From Desulfurobacteriaceae bacterium (lineage in GTDB: Bacteria > Aquificota > Aquificia > Desulfurobacteriales > DQVG01), in contig DQVG01000064.1 of NCBI GenBank assembly GCA_015661865.1, forward strand, positions 1 to 8,345: DNA of 8,345 nucleotides, read 5' to 3'. The position numbers were made by a program, and so were the translations under genes. The notes under the pieces are model-generated. The model saw only the letters and a list, made by a program, of their open reading frames with translations, was not told where the DNA came from and searched no databases. Numbering within the stretch: position 1 is the first letter of the stretch; every line of letters starts with the position of its first letter. Below, in pieces: positions 1 to 8,345 of the stretch.

Positions 1-77
1 TTAAAGCTTTTAAAAGGGTAAAAGATTATGATACGGCTATATCTAATTACTTAGAAAATTTTTTAAATAAAGTTTAA
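1..77 (+). CDS. C-terminal tail of an unidentified upstream protein (partial)
   Basis: The frame beginning at base 3 is open for 24 codons and ends at TAA 75-77, while the other two forward frames are stopped within the first 25 bases. The decoded tail contains KDYDTAISNYLENFLNKV, a lysine-rich, amphipathic helix-like ending with the same A/T-ending codon choice as the genes downstream. The gene begins before the window and too little is left to name a family. Its orientation matches the following operon. A chance open frame of this length in AT-rich DNA is possible, so the call is tentative. Confidence 0.5.
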   Translation, partial: KAFKRVKDYDTAISNYLENFLNKV

Positions 78-88
78 TTAATAAAAAA

Positions 89-110
89 ACTATAAAAATA
101 CTATAAAAAT
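89..110 (+). repeat. Tandem 11-bp direct repeat, two copies
   Basis: ACTATAAAAAT occurs twice back to back (89-99 and 100-110) with no mismatch. A third, imperfect copy (ACTATAAAAAA) lies at 169-179, and an inverted ATAGT half lies at 181-185. The repeats could be a binding site for a regulator or simply low-complexity AT sequence. The spacing of one helical turn between the first two copies is suggestive but not proof. Confidence 0.45.
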
Positions 111-167
111 ATATTTAAAATAGAAAGATTTTTAGTTGCTTTTATTTATCTTTTAAAACAAATTAGT

Positions 168-186
168 AACTATAAAAAAAATAGTT
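168..186. promoter_or_regulatory. Inverted repeat with A7 loop between the -35 and -10 elements
   Basis: AACTAT (168-173) and its reverse complement ATAGTT (181-186) flank seven adenines, directly upstream of the -10 hexamer at 187. A six-bp arm pair in this position could be an operator for a dimeric repressor. As RNA it would be too weak and AT-rich to act as a terminator. It may also be chance in AT-rich sequence. Confidence 0.25.
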
Positions 187-212
187 TATAATAGAAATCT
201 TTTTAAATATTT

Positions 213-220
213 GGAGGGGG
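213..220 (+). promoter_or_regulatory. Ribosome binding site that fixes the gpmI start at 232
   Basis: GGAGGGGG is a strong Shine-Dalgarno and sits 11 nt before ATG 232. An in-frame TTG at 211 would extend the protein by seven residues, but then the Shine-Dalgarno itself would be translated as part of the gene and no ribosome site would remain upstream. The ATG is therefore preferred. Confidence 0.85.
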
Positions 221-231
221 AAATTTTTAAA

Positions 232-1785
232 ATGAAATCTAAAGTTTTACTTATTATTTTAGATGGATGGGGATTTTCTAAAAAAAAGGAAGGAAATGCT
301 ATAGCTTTAGCTGGAGCTGAAAAATTTTTTAAATTTTGGAAAGAATATCCTCATGGTTTACTTTTAGCTCATGGAGAAGCTGTAGGTTTACCTAAAGGTC
401 AAATGGGAAATAGTGAAGTTGGTCATATGAATATAGGAGCTGGAAGGATAGTTTATCAAGATATTGTAAGAATAACCAAAGGTTTTGAAAAAGGTGAACT
501 CCAAAAGCATCCTAATTTAAAAAAAGCTTTTGAACTAGCAAAAAATAGAAAACTTCATTTAATTGGACTTTTATCAGATGGAGGAGTTCACTCTCATATA
601 GCTCATTTAAAGTTTTTATTAAAGGCAGCTAAAGAATATGGTTTAAAAAATGTTTATGTCCATGCAATCTTAGATGGAAGGGATACCCCTCCAAAGAGTG
701 CTCAAAAATATCTTGAGGATTTGGAAAATGTGTTAAAAGAGCTAAAAATTGGTAAGATAGCAACTATTTCAGGTAGATATTATGCAATGGATAGAGATAA
801 AAGATGGGAAAGGACTAAAATAGCTTATGATGCTATGGTAGCTGGAAAAGGTTATAAAGCAAAGTCAGCGTTGGAGGCTTTAAAACAAGCCTATGACAGA
901 AATGAAACAGATGAGTTTGTAAAACCAACAATTATTGATAGAGAGGGTCTTATAGAAGATGGGGATGTACTTATCTTTTACAATTTTAGGGCCGATAGAA
1001 TGAGGCAACTTGTTTGCGCTTTTGGAATTAAGGATTTTTCTTCTTTTAAAAAAGAAAAAAATGTAAAACCTGGATATATCCTAACTATGACCATTTATGA
1101 TGAAACCTTTCCTTTTGATGTTCTAGTACCCCCTAGAGAAATAAAAAATATTTTAGGGGAAGTTATTTCTAAAAGTGGAAAAAAACAGTTTAGATTGGCC
1201 GAAACGGAAAAATATGCTCATGTAACTTATTTTTTAAATTGTGGAAAAGAAGAGCCTTTTGAAGGAGAAGATAGAAAACTTATCCCTTCTCCTAAGGTAG
1301 ATACTTATGATAAATGTCCAGAAATGAGTGCTTATAAAGTTAAAGAAACTCTTTTTGAAGCTCTAGAAAAAGACTATGACCTTATAGTTACCAATTTTGC
1401 AAATCCAGATATGGTAGGTCATACTGGGAATCTAGAAGCTACTATTAAAGCTATAAAGACCTTAGATCAAATTTTAGGAGAGATAGTAAAAAAAGCTAAA
1501 GAAAAAGGATATGATATTATCATAACTGCAGATCATGGAAATGCAGAAAAGATGATAGATGAAAATACTAAACAACCTCATACCGCTCATACAACAAATC
1601 CCGTTCCTTTTATTTTAATTTCTGAAAAGGTAAAAAATTTAATTCCAAGAAAACTTAAAGATTTAGATTTACCCGAAAAGTTCCAAGATGAAAAAATCTT
1701 AGGAGTTTTAGGAAATATAGCTCCAACTATTTTAAAGCTTTTAGATATTAAGTTGCCAGAGGAGATGTTAGAACCTTTGATTTAA
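232..1785 (+). CDS. gpmI: 2,3-bisphosphoglycerate-independent phosphoglycerate mutase
   Basis: This cytosolic enzyme interconverts 3- and 2-phosphoglycerate in glycolysis and gluconeogenesis through a phosphoserine intermediate, using two metal ions (usually Mn). At 517 aa from ATG 232 it has the usual length of about 510. Visible signatures are LDGWG near residue 10 (metal-binding Asp11), GNSEVGH with the catalytic Ser61, GGVHSH near 120, DGRDTPP, GRYYAMDRD, FYNFRADRMRQL, the phosphatase-core motifs TNFANPDMVGHTG and TADHGNAE, and the metal site PHTAHTTNPVPF near the C-terminus. Together these show the alkaline-phosphatase-like core with the inserted phosphotransferase domain, all intact. 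A longer form starting at TTG 211 is unlikely because the Shine-Dalgarno lies inside it. It is the first gene after the promoter region and is followed 13 bp later by the nucleotidase gene. Confidence 0.97.
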   Translation: MKSKVLLIILDGWGFSKKKEGNAIALAGAEKFFKFWKEYPHGLLLAHGEAVGLPKGQMGNSEVGHMNIGAGRIVYQDIVRITKGFEKGELQKHPNLKKAFELAKNRKLHLIGLLSDGGVHSHIAHLKFLLKAAKEYGLKNVYVHAILDGRDTPPKSAQKYLEDLENVLKELKIGKIATISGRYYAMDRDKRWERTKIAYDAMVAGKGYKAKSALEALKQAYDRNETDEFVKPTIIDREGLIEDGDVLIFYNFRADRMRQLVCAFGIKDFSSFKKEKNVKPGYILTMTIYDETFPFDVLVPPREIKNILGEVISKSGKKQFRLAETEKYAHVTYFLNCGKEEPFEGEDRKLIPSPKVDTYDKCPEMSAYKVKETLFEALEKDYDLIVTNFANPDMVGHTGNLEATIKAIKTLDQILGEIVKKAKEKGYDIIITADHGNAEKMIDENTKQPHTAHTTNPVPFILISEKVKNLIPRKLKDLDLPEKFQDEKILGVLGNIAPTILKLLDIKLPEEMLEPLI

Positions 1786-1798
1786 AAAGGGTACTTTA

Positions 1799-2647
1799 AT
1801 GAATTTATTGAAAAAATTGTATAAGGATATGATAACGGCTGCCTTAAAGGCTGGAGAAGAAGTTTTAAAAATATACGAAAAAGACTTTGAAGTGTTTTAT
1901 AAAGAAGATAAAACCCCAGTAACTTTGGCAGATAAAGTTTCAAATGAGATTATTAAAAATTTTTTAAAAAAATATAATATCTTTTTTTTAAGCGAAGAAG
2001 AAAAAGAAAAAAGTTATGAAAATAGAAGAAATCTTAAGAAACTTTTTATAATAGATCCTTTGGATGGAACTAAGGAATTTATAAAAAAAAATGGAGAATT
2101 TACTATAAATATTGCTTATGTAAAAAATAATTTTCCCATTTTTGGAGTGGTTTATGCTCCTGCCCTAAAAAAACTCTATTTTGGAGGAGCTTCTTTTGGA
2201 AGTTTTGTTGTGGATTGCTCTAAGGGTATAGATATTGATAAGATTTTTCAAGAAGCAAAAAAATTAAATCCTAACTTTGAAAACAATAAAAAGCTATATG
2301 TTTGTGTAAGTCGCTCGCATTTAAATAAAGAAACTTTGAATTTTTTAAATAATTTAAAAGAACAGGGATTTGATATTACCTATAAAAAAGTAGGTTCTTC
2401 TTTAAAGTTTTGCATTTTAGCTGAAGGTAAAGCTCATTTTTATCCTAGACTATCGCCTACCATGGAGTGGGATACAGCTGCAGGACAAGCCATTTTGGAA
2501 GGAGCAGGAGGCTGCGTAATTGATTTACATGGAAATAGATTATCTTATAATAAAAAGGAACTTAAAAATTCTAATTTCTATGCTTTTTGCAAAGAATTAA
2601 AGAAAATAATTTTGGAGGATAAAAGTCGTGATAGTAGTAGCTCATAA
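1799..2647 (+). CDS. cysQ: 3'(2'),5'-bisphosphate nucleotidase, CysQ type (inositol monophosphatase superfamily)
   Basis: It probably hydrolyses 3'-phosphoadenosine 5'-phosphate (pAp), and possibly PAPS, to AMP or APS, clearing an inhibitor made during sulfate assimilation and acyl-carrier-protein turnover. The 282-aa protein shows the Mg-dependent, Li-sensitive phosphatase signature: TLAD (Asp45), the Glu cluster SEEE at 65-68, DPLDGTKEF at 86-94 and WDTAAGQAI at 224-232. DGTKEF is typical of CysQ rather than plain inositol monophosphatase, where DGT.NF is usual. An AAGGG ribosome site lies six nt before ATG 1799. The end is unusual: the last residues, SRDSSSS, are encoded where the gene overlaps the next gene by 20 bp in another frame. 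CysQ is the best fit, but a related substrate such as another sugar or nucleotide phosphate cannot be excluded. Confidence 0.9.
   Translation: MNLLKKLYKDMITAALKAGEEVLKIYEKDFEVFYKEDKTPVTLADKVSNEIIKNFLKKYNIFFLSEEEKEKSYENRRNLKKLFIIDPLDGTKEFIKKNGEFTINIAYVKNNFPIFGVVYAPALKKLYFGGASFGSFVVDCSKGIDIDKIFQEAKKLNPNFENNKKLYVCVSRSHLNKETLNFLNNLKEQGFDITYKKVGSSLKFCILAEGKAHFYPRLSPTMEWDTAAGQAILEGAGGCVIDLHGNRLSYNKKELKNSNFYAFCKELKKIILEDKSRDSSSS
2614..2618 (+). promoter_or_regulatory. Ribosome binding site inside the end of cysQ, deciding a GTG start
   Basis: GGAGG at 2614-2618 lies nine nt before GTG 2628, within the cysQ coding sequence. It supports the GTG as the start of the next gene. The next in-frame ATG is more than 30 codons later and would remove the most conserved-looking part of the protein. 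Confidence 0.8.
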
Positions 2648-3047
2648 TTTTGCCTCTCAAGCCAGACTTGAAGATATAGCTAGAAATGCCTTTGCTTATA
2701 ATATTGATCTTCTTGTAATTTCAAAAGCAAGTGGAATGGCTATGCAATCTGGAATTCCGGTCGTAAATAGACTTGCTTTTGAAAAGGGAAAAAATGTATT
2801 AATAACAAAAGATTTAAAGGAAGCTATTGAGCTTACAAAACCAGAAAAAGTAATTTTAATTTATGATCCAGCTGAAGAAGAGTTAGATTTAAATAAAGAA
2901 AAAATAGATAAAAATACTATGTTAGTTTTTTTTGGAAACTATCCGGTAAAAAATGAACTTAATTTAGGAAAAGCTTATTGTATTTCTCCCAAAGGTTTAG
3001 CTGAGCCAAGTCAATTAGTAGTAATTATGGAAAGAATGAAAAAATAA
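2628..3047 (+). CDS. Conserved uncharacterised protein, DUF2122/COG4080-like (possible SPOUT-type fold)
   Basis: This 139-aa soluble protein has no experimentally known function that I can name. The N-terminus IVVAHNFASQARLEDIARN, followed by LLVISKASGMAMQSGIP near residues 30-45, resembles from memory the DUF2122/COG4080 proteins of archaea and some thermophilic bacteria. Those have been labelled both 'RecB-family nuclease' and 'SpoU methylase family', without proof I know of. The pattern of alternating short hydrophobic strands and helices (VLITKD, VILIYDP, LVFFGN) fits a small Rossmann-like or knotted alpha/beta domain. The C-terminal GLAEPSQLVVIMERM could be a substrate-binding end. No signal peptide, membrane segment or metal-binding Cys cluster is seen. 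The GTG start overlaps cysQ by 20 bp, and serS begins 17 bp after the stop, suggesting co-translation with cysQ. A link to tRNA or rRNA modification is only a guess from fold and context. Confidence 0.8.
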   Translation: MIVVAHNFASQARLEDIARNAFAYNIDLLVISKASGMAMQSGIPVVNRLAFEKGKNVLITKDLKEAIELTKPEKVILIYDPAEEELDLNKEKIDKNTMLVFFGNYPVKNELNLGKAYCISPKGLAEPSQLVVIMERMKK

Positions 3048-3055
3048 AAATATAA

Positions 3056-6129
<3,074 letters not shown>

Positions 6130-6130
6130 A

Positions 6131-6135
6131 GGAGG
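6131..6135 (+). promoter_or_regulatory. Strong ribosome binding site of prs
   Basis: GGAGG follows the TAA of the PBP gene directly, with only one base (6130) between, and lies five nt before ATG 6141. The wider match TAAAGGAGG is close to the full anti-Shine-Dalgarno complement, suggesting efficient initiation or re-initiation by ribosomes that finish the PBP gene. Confidence 0.8.
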
Positions 6136-6140
6136 AAAAA

Positions 6141-7037
6141 ATGAACTTAGTTTTTGGAAGATTTGCCCTTTATCTTAAACCTTATGTTGAGAAATTTTTG
6201 AAAGGGAAGTATAAAGAGCTCAATTTAAAAATATCTAATTTTTCAGATGGAGAAATTTTTGTAGAGGGAAAGGACAAAGTTTTTAATAAAGAGGTGTTTT
6301 TTATTCAAACTTTTCCTAGATACAAAGTAAATGAAGCTCTTATGGAAACATTTATTGTTTTAGATGCTTTAAAAAGGGGAAAGGCTAAATCTATTAATCT
6401 AATATTACCTTATTACCCTTATGCGCGCCAAGATAGAAAAATAAATCCCTTAGATCCTATTTCATCTTCTTTAGTAGCCTCTCTTTTAGAAACTAGTGGA
6501 GCTAATGTGATAGTTACTTTAGATTTGCATGCTCCTCAAATAGCAGGTAACTTTAATGTTCCTTGTTTTGAGTATTCAGCTTTAGAAGTTTTTGCAGATT
6601 ATTTAAAAGAAAAAATAGATAAAGATTTTGTTGTAGTTGCGCCAGATGCCGGAGCAGCAAAAAGAGCAAGAAAGTTTGCAAAATTGCTGGGGGAACTGCC
6701 AGTAGTTATTATAGATAAATATCGTCCTAAACCTAATGTCTCTGAAGTAACGGCTATATTTGGGGAAGTTGAAAATAAAAATTGTATTTTAATAGATGAT
6801 ATGATAGATACGGCTGGAACAATTACAAATGCAGCTAAATTTTTAAAAGATAAAGGGGCAAAAGATATTTATATTTGTGCAACCCATGGAGTTTTTTCTG
6901 GAAAGGCAAAGGAAAGAATAGAAAATGTTTTAAAAGAAAAGATAGTAAAGGAAGTTATAGTAACAAATTCTTTACCTCAGGAAATGGAAAATTTAACTAT
7001 TTTAGATATTGTTCCTATTTTATTTAATGGAGTTTAA
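6141..7037 (+). CDS. prs: Ribose-phosphate pyrophosphokinase (PRPP synthetase)
   Basis: It transfers pyrophosphate from ATP to ribose 5-phosphate to form PRPP, the precursor for purine, pyrimidine, NAD, His and Trp synthesis. The 298-aa protein is slightly shorter than the typical class I enzyme (about 315). Visible motifs are NFSDGEI near residue 33, PYYPYARQDRK (Arg96, Asp98), TLDLHAPQIAG with the metal-associated His130, VVAPDAGAAKRA, the flexible-loop IDKYRPKPNVSEV (Lys193, Arg195) and the PRPP-binding loop DDMIDTAGT at 219-227, followed by CATHGVFSG. The usual loop sequence KRRP is KYRP here, but the Lys and second Arg known to be catalytic in the family are kept. The N-terminus (VFGRFALYL) and the segment QTFPRYKVNEALME, where class I enzymes usually have QSTSPPVNDNLME, are divergent. 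It lies between a wall gene and a membrane-protein gene with tight spacing. Confidence 0.93.
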   Translation: MNLVFGRFALYLKPYVEKFLKGKYKELNLKISNFSDGEIFVEGKDKVFNKEVFFIQTFPRYKVNEALMETFIVLDALKRGKAKSINLILPYYPYARQDRKINPLDPISSSLVASLLETSGANVIVTLDLHAPQIAGNFNVPCFEYSALEVFADYLKEKIDKDFVVVAPDAGAAKRARKFAKLLGELPVVIIDKYRPKPNVSEVTAIFGEVENKNCILIDDMIDTAGTITNAAKFLKDKGAKDIYICATHGVFSGKAKERIENVLKEKIVKEVIVTNSLPQEMENLTILDIVPILFNGV

Positions 7038-7039
7038 AA

Positions 7040-7567
7040 TTGTTTGAAAAGTTAAAAAACATTTTTCTAAAACTAATAGAACTTGCTTTAAACGAAGACG
7101 AAGATAAAGTTGCTAAAGGTCTCGCAATAGGAATATTTATAGGGACTCTTCCTGTAGTAGGGGTTCATACAATTTCTGCAATTTTAATAGCAAGTATTTT
7201 GGGATATAATCGCTTAGCTGCAGCTGTTGGTACATATATTCCTACAAATCCATGGAGTACTATTCCTTTATTTGCCTTAGAGTATTATATTGGAAGGTTA
7301 ATTTTAGGTGTTCTAGGTATAAAATTTGCTTGTAAAAATTTAAATTTTTCTTTGAAAGATCCTTCGAAGCTTTTAAAATTAGGAAAAGCTATATATATTC
7401 CTATGCTTGTGGGAGGAATATTTTTAGCTTTTGTTTTTTCTATTTTAGGTTATTATATTTTTATTTATATTCTAAAAAAGACAAAAGCAGAGAAATTAAA
7501 AAAAATAAAAAAGTTAAATATGTGCCGTAAACAAGTTAAAGTAGTTTTTCCTTTTGAAGAGCGTTAG
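7040..7567 (+). CDS. DUF2062 family membrane protein
   Basis: This 175-aa predicted inner-membrane protein belongs, by its look, to DUF2062, a family without an established biochemical role. The hallmark is AKGLAIGIFIGTLPVVGVHT at about residues 25-44, followed by the hydrophobic stretch SAILIASILG and the PTNPWSTIP turn at 68-76. These hydrophobic stretches probably form a re-entrant or two-helix unit. Further hydrophobic segments lie at about 77-93 and 118-145. The C-terminus (about 146-175) is strongly basic and probably cytoplasmic. The start is TTG at 7040, two bases after the prs stop, with GGAG at 7029-7032 seven nt upstream; no better in-frame ATG exists nearby. Some family members lie beside glycosyltransferase or envelope genes, which fits the PBP gene two positions upstream, but this is only contextual. 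Confidence 0.88.
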   Translation: MFEKLKNIFLKLIELALNEDEDKVAKGLAIGIFIGTLPVVGVHTISAILIASILGYNRLAAAVGTYIPTNPWSTIPLFALEYYIGRLILGVLGIKFACKNLNFSLKDPSKLLKLGKAIYIPMLVGGIFLAFVFSILGYYIFIYILKKTKAEKLKKIKKLNMCRKQVKVVFPFEER

Positions 7568-7584
7568 TTTTGGAGAAAGTACAT

Positions 7585-8345
7585 ATGGAAAATGCTATAA
7601 ATGAAAAAAAAATTTTGAGTGCAGATTTTGATCTAAAAAAGTTAATTTCTATTTTAAACGCTTTTGCAAAAAAAATAGATAAAAAGATAAATATAATGAA
7701 TGTATGTGGATCTCATGAACATACTATAACTTCAAGTGCTTTAAGAGATCTTATCCCTTCAAATATTAACCTAATACCTGGTCCAGGATGTCCAGTCTGT
7801 GTATGTGCTCAAAGGGATATAAAAAAGGCTTTATATTTATCTTCCTTAGATAATGTAATTTTAGCCACTTACGGAGATATGCTTAGAGTTCCCGTTAAGC
7901 TTTCATACGAGGAAAAAGATATTTTTCAAACTGACCAAGATGTTATTTCTTTAAGACAGCTAGGGGGAAATTATAAAATTATTTCTTCTCCTTTGGAAGC
8001 TTATAAATTAGCTTTAAAAAACCCAGATAAAAAGGTAGTTCTTTTTTCCGTAGGCTTTGAAACCACAACCGCTCCTTTAGTGGGACTTTTAAGTTTCGAT
8101 CTTCCTAAAAATTTTTTTATTTTAATGTCTCATAAAATTACCCCGGCTATTGTTAATTATCTTTTAAAAAATCTTTGCGTAAAGGTAGATGGATTTATTT
8201 TACCAGGCCATGTGTGCGCAGTTACGGGTAAAAGAGGATGGGAATTTTTGCCAGAAAAATATAATCTTCCTAGCGTTATAGCTGGTTTTACAGTTGAAAA
8301 TTTACTTTTAGCTCTTATAGAGATTTTAAGACAAATTTATGAAAA
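7585..8345 (+). CDS. hypD: Hydrogenase maturation factor HypD (5' part, cut by window end)
   Basis: HypD works with HypC as the scaffold on which the Fe(CN)2CO group of [NiFe] hydrogenases is assembled, in the cytosol. The visible 253 codons show MNVCGSHEHTI with Cys41, GPGCPVC with Cys69 and Cys72, ATYGDMLRVP, VGFETTTAP (157-163), PGHVCAVTG (207-215) and VIAGFTVENLL. The Cys positions match those of the E. coli protein (41, 69, 72). Two differences stand out: an extra Cys74 right after GPGCPVCV, where Thr or Leu is usual, and Cys211 where the family motif PGHVS has Ser. The C-terminal [4Fe-4S] ligands lie beyond the window. ATG 7585 has GGAG at 7572-7575, nine nt upstream, and begins 17 bp after the DUF2062 stop, so it is probably co-transcribed. 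Further hyp genes are expected downstream. Confidence 0.95.
   Translation, partial: MENAINEKKILSADFDLKKLISILNAFAKKIDKKINIMNVCGSHEHTITSSALRDLIPSNINLIPGPGCPVCVCAQRDIKKALYLSSLDNVILATYGDMLRVPVKLSYEEKDIFQTDQDVISLRQLGGNYKIISSPLEAYKLALKNPDKKVVLFSVGFETTTAPLVGLLSFDLPKNFFILMSHKITPAIVNYLLKNLCVKVDGFILPGHVCAVTGKRGWEFLPEKYNLPSVIAGFTVENLLLALIEILRQIYE

Larger units (their letters stand above)
78..231 (+). promoter_or_regulatory. Intergenic leader region with promoter upstream of gpmI
   Basis: This is the only real gap in the window (154 bp), and it is almost pure A/T. It carries a perfect -10 hexamer TATAAT at 187-192. The best -35-like match is TTAGTA at 163-168, giving an 18-bp spacer, which is a weak -35. 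Transcription would begin near 199, leaving a leader of about 33 nt before the gpmI ATG at 232. In such AT-rich DNA, TATAAT can arise by chance, but the position is right for driving the following gene string. I see no GC-rich hairpin that would end the upstream gene and no riboswitch-like fold. Confidence 0.5.

Noticed and set aside
78..130. Possible intrinsic terminator of the upstream gene
   Set aside because: The stretch has A and T runs but no GC-containing stem followed by a U tract; any fold would be very weak.
78..231. Possible riboswitch, T-box or small RNA in the gpmI leader
   Set aside because: The predicted leader after the -10 is only about 33 nt, with almost no G/C to form a structured aptamer, and no tRNA-like or conserved RNA motif is visible.
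1799..2647. Calling the phosphatase an inositol monophosphatase (suhB)
   Set aside because: The DPLDGTKEF motif and overall sequence fit CysQ-type nucleotidases better; SuhB-type proteins usually have DGT.NF at this point.
7036..7045. Frameshift or readthrough joining prs and the DUF2062 gene
   Set aside because: The two genes are only two bases apart, but prs ends with a normal family-type C-terminus and the next gene has its own ribosome site and TTG start.

Overview
This is a compact, AT-rich stretch (roughly 30% GC by eye) of bacterial chromosome with every gene on the + strand. It reads as one long housekeeping operon or closely coupled gene string. It holds the last codons of an unidentified upstream gene, a 154-bp promoter-bearing gap, seven complete genes and the 5' part of an eighth. 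After the gap, genes are separated by 2-17 bp or overlap by 4-20 bp, so there is no room for internal terminators.

Layout: 1-77, C-terminal tail of an unknown CDS. 78-231, AT-rich gap with a good -10 hexamer, short ACTAT repeats and a strong Shine-Dalgarno. 232-1785, gpmI (cofactor-independent phosphoglycerate mutase). 1799-2647, cysQ-type 3'(2'),5'-bisphosphate nucleotidase. 2628-3047, small conserved protein resembling the poorly characterised DUF2122/COG4080 family. 3065-4375, serS. 4372-6129, a short bifunctional class A penicillin-binding protein. 6141-7037, prs (PRPP synthetase). 7040-7567, DUF2062 membrane protein. 7585-8345, hypD ([NiFe]-hydrogenase maturation), cut by the window end.

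Organism (inference): a bacterium, because it makes peptidoglycan, and probably an anaerobic or microaerophilic thermophile with [NiFe] hydrogenase (hypD). Proteins are rich in Lys, Glu, Ile and Phe, codons strongly favour A/T in third position, and a protein family best known to me from archaea and thermophiles is present. Low-GC Thermodesulfobacteriota (Thermodesulfobacterium-like) fit best; Aquificota such as Sulfurihydrogenibium are an alternative. The sequence alone does not settle this.

The genes serve different basic tasks: glycolysis/gluconeogenesis, pAp/PAPS clearance, Ser-tRNA charging, wall synthesis, PRPP supply and the start of hydrogenase maturation. Translation is organised by clear Shine-Dalgarno motifs, with non-ATG starts in three genes (GTG, TTG, TTG) and two overlapping gene junctions. 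I see no mobile element, CRISPR array, RNA gene, phage gene or defence system, and no convincing new system. The points worth a second look are the uncharacterised 139-aa gene translationally tied to cysQ, Cys substitutions in HypD, the short PBP with a cleavable-looking signal, the divergent PRPP synthetase, and the repeat-bearing leader of gpmI.
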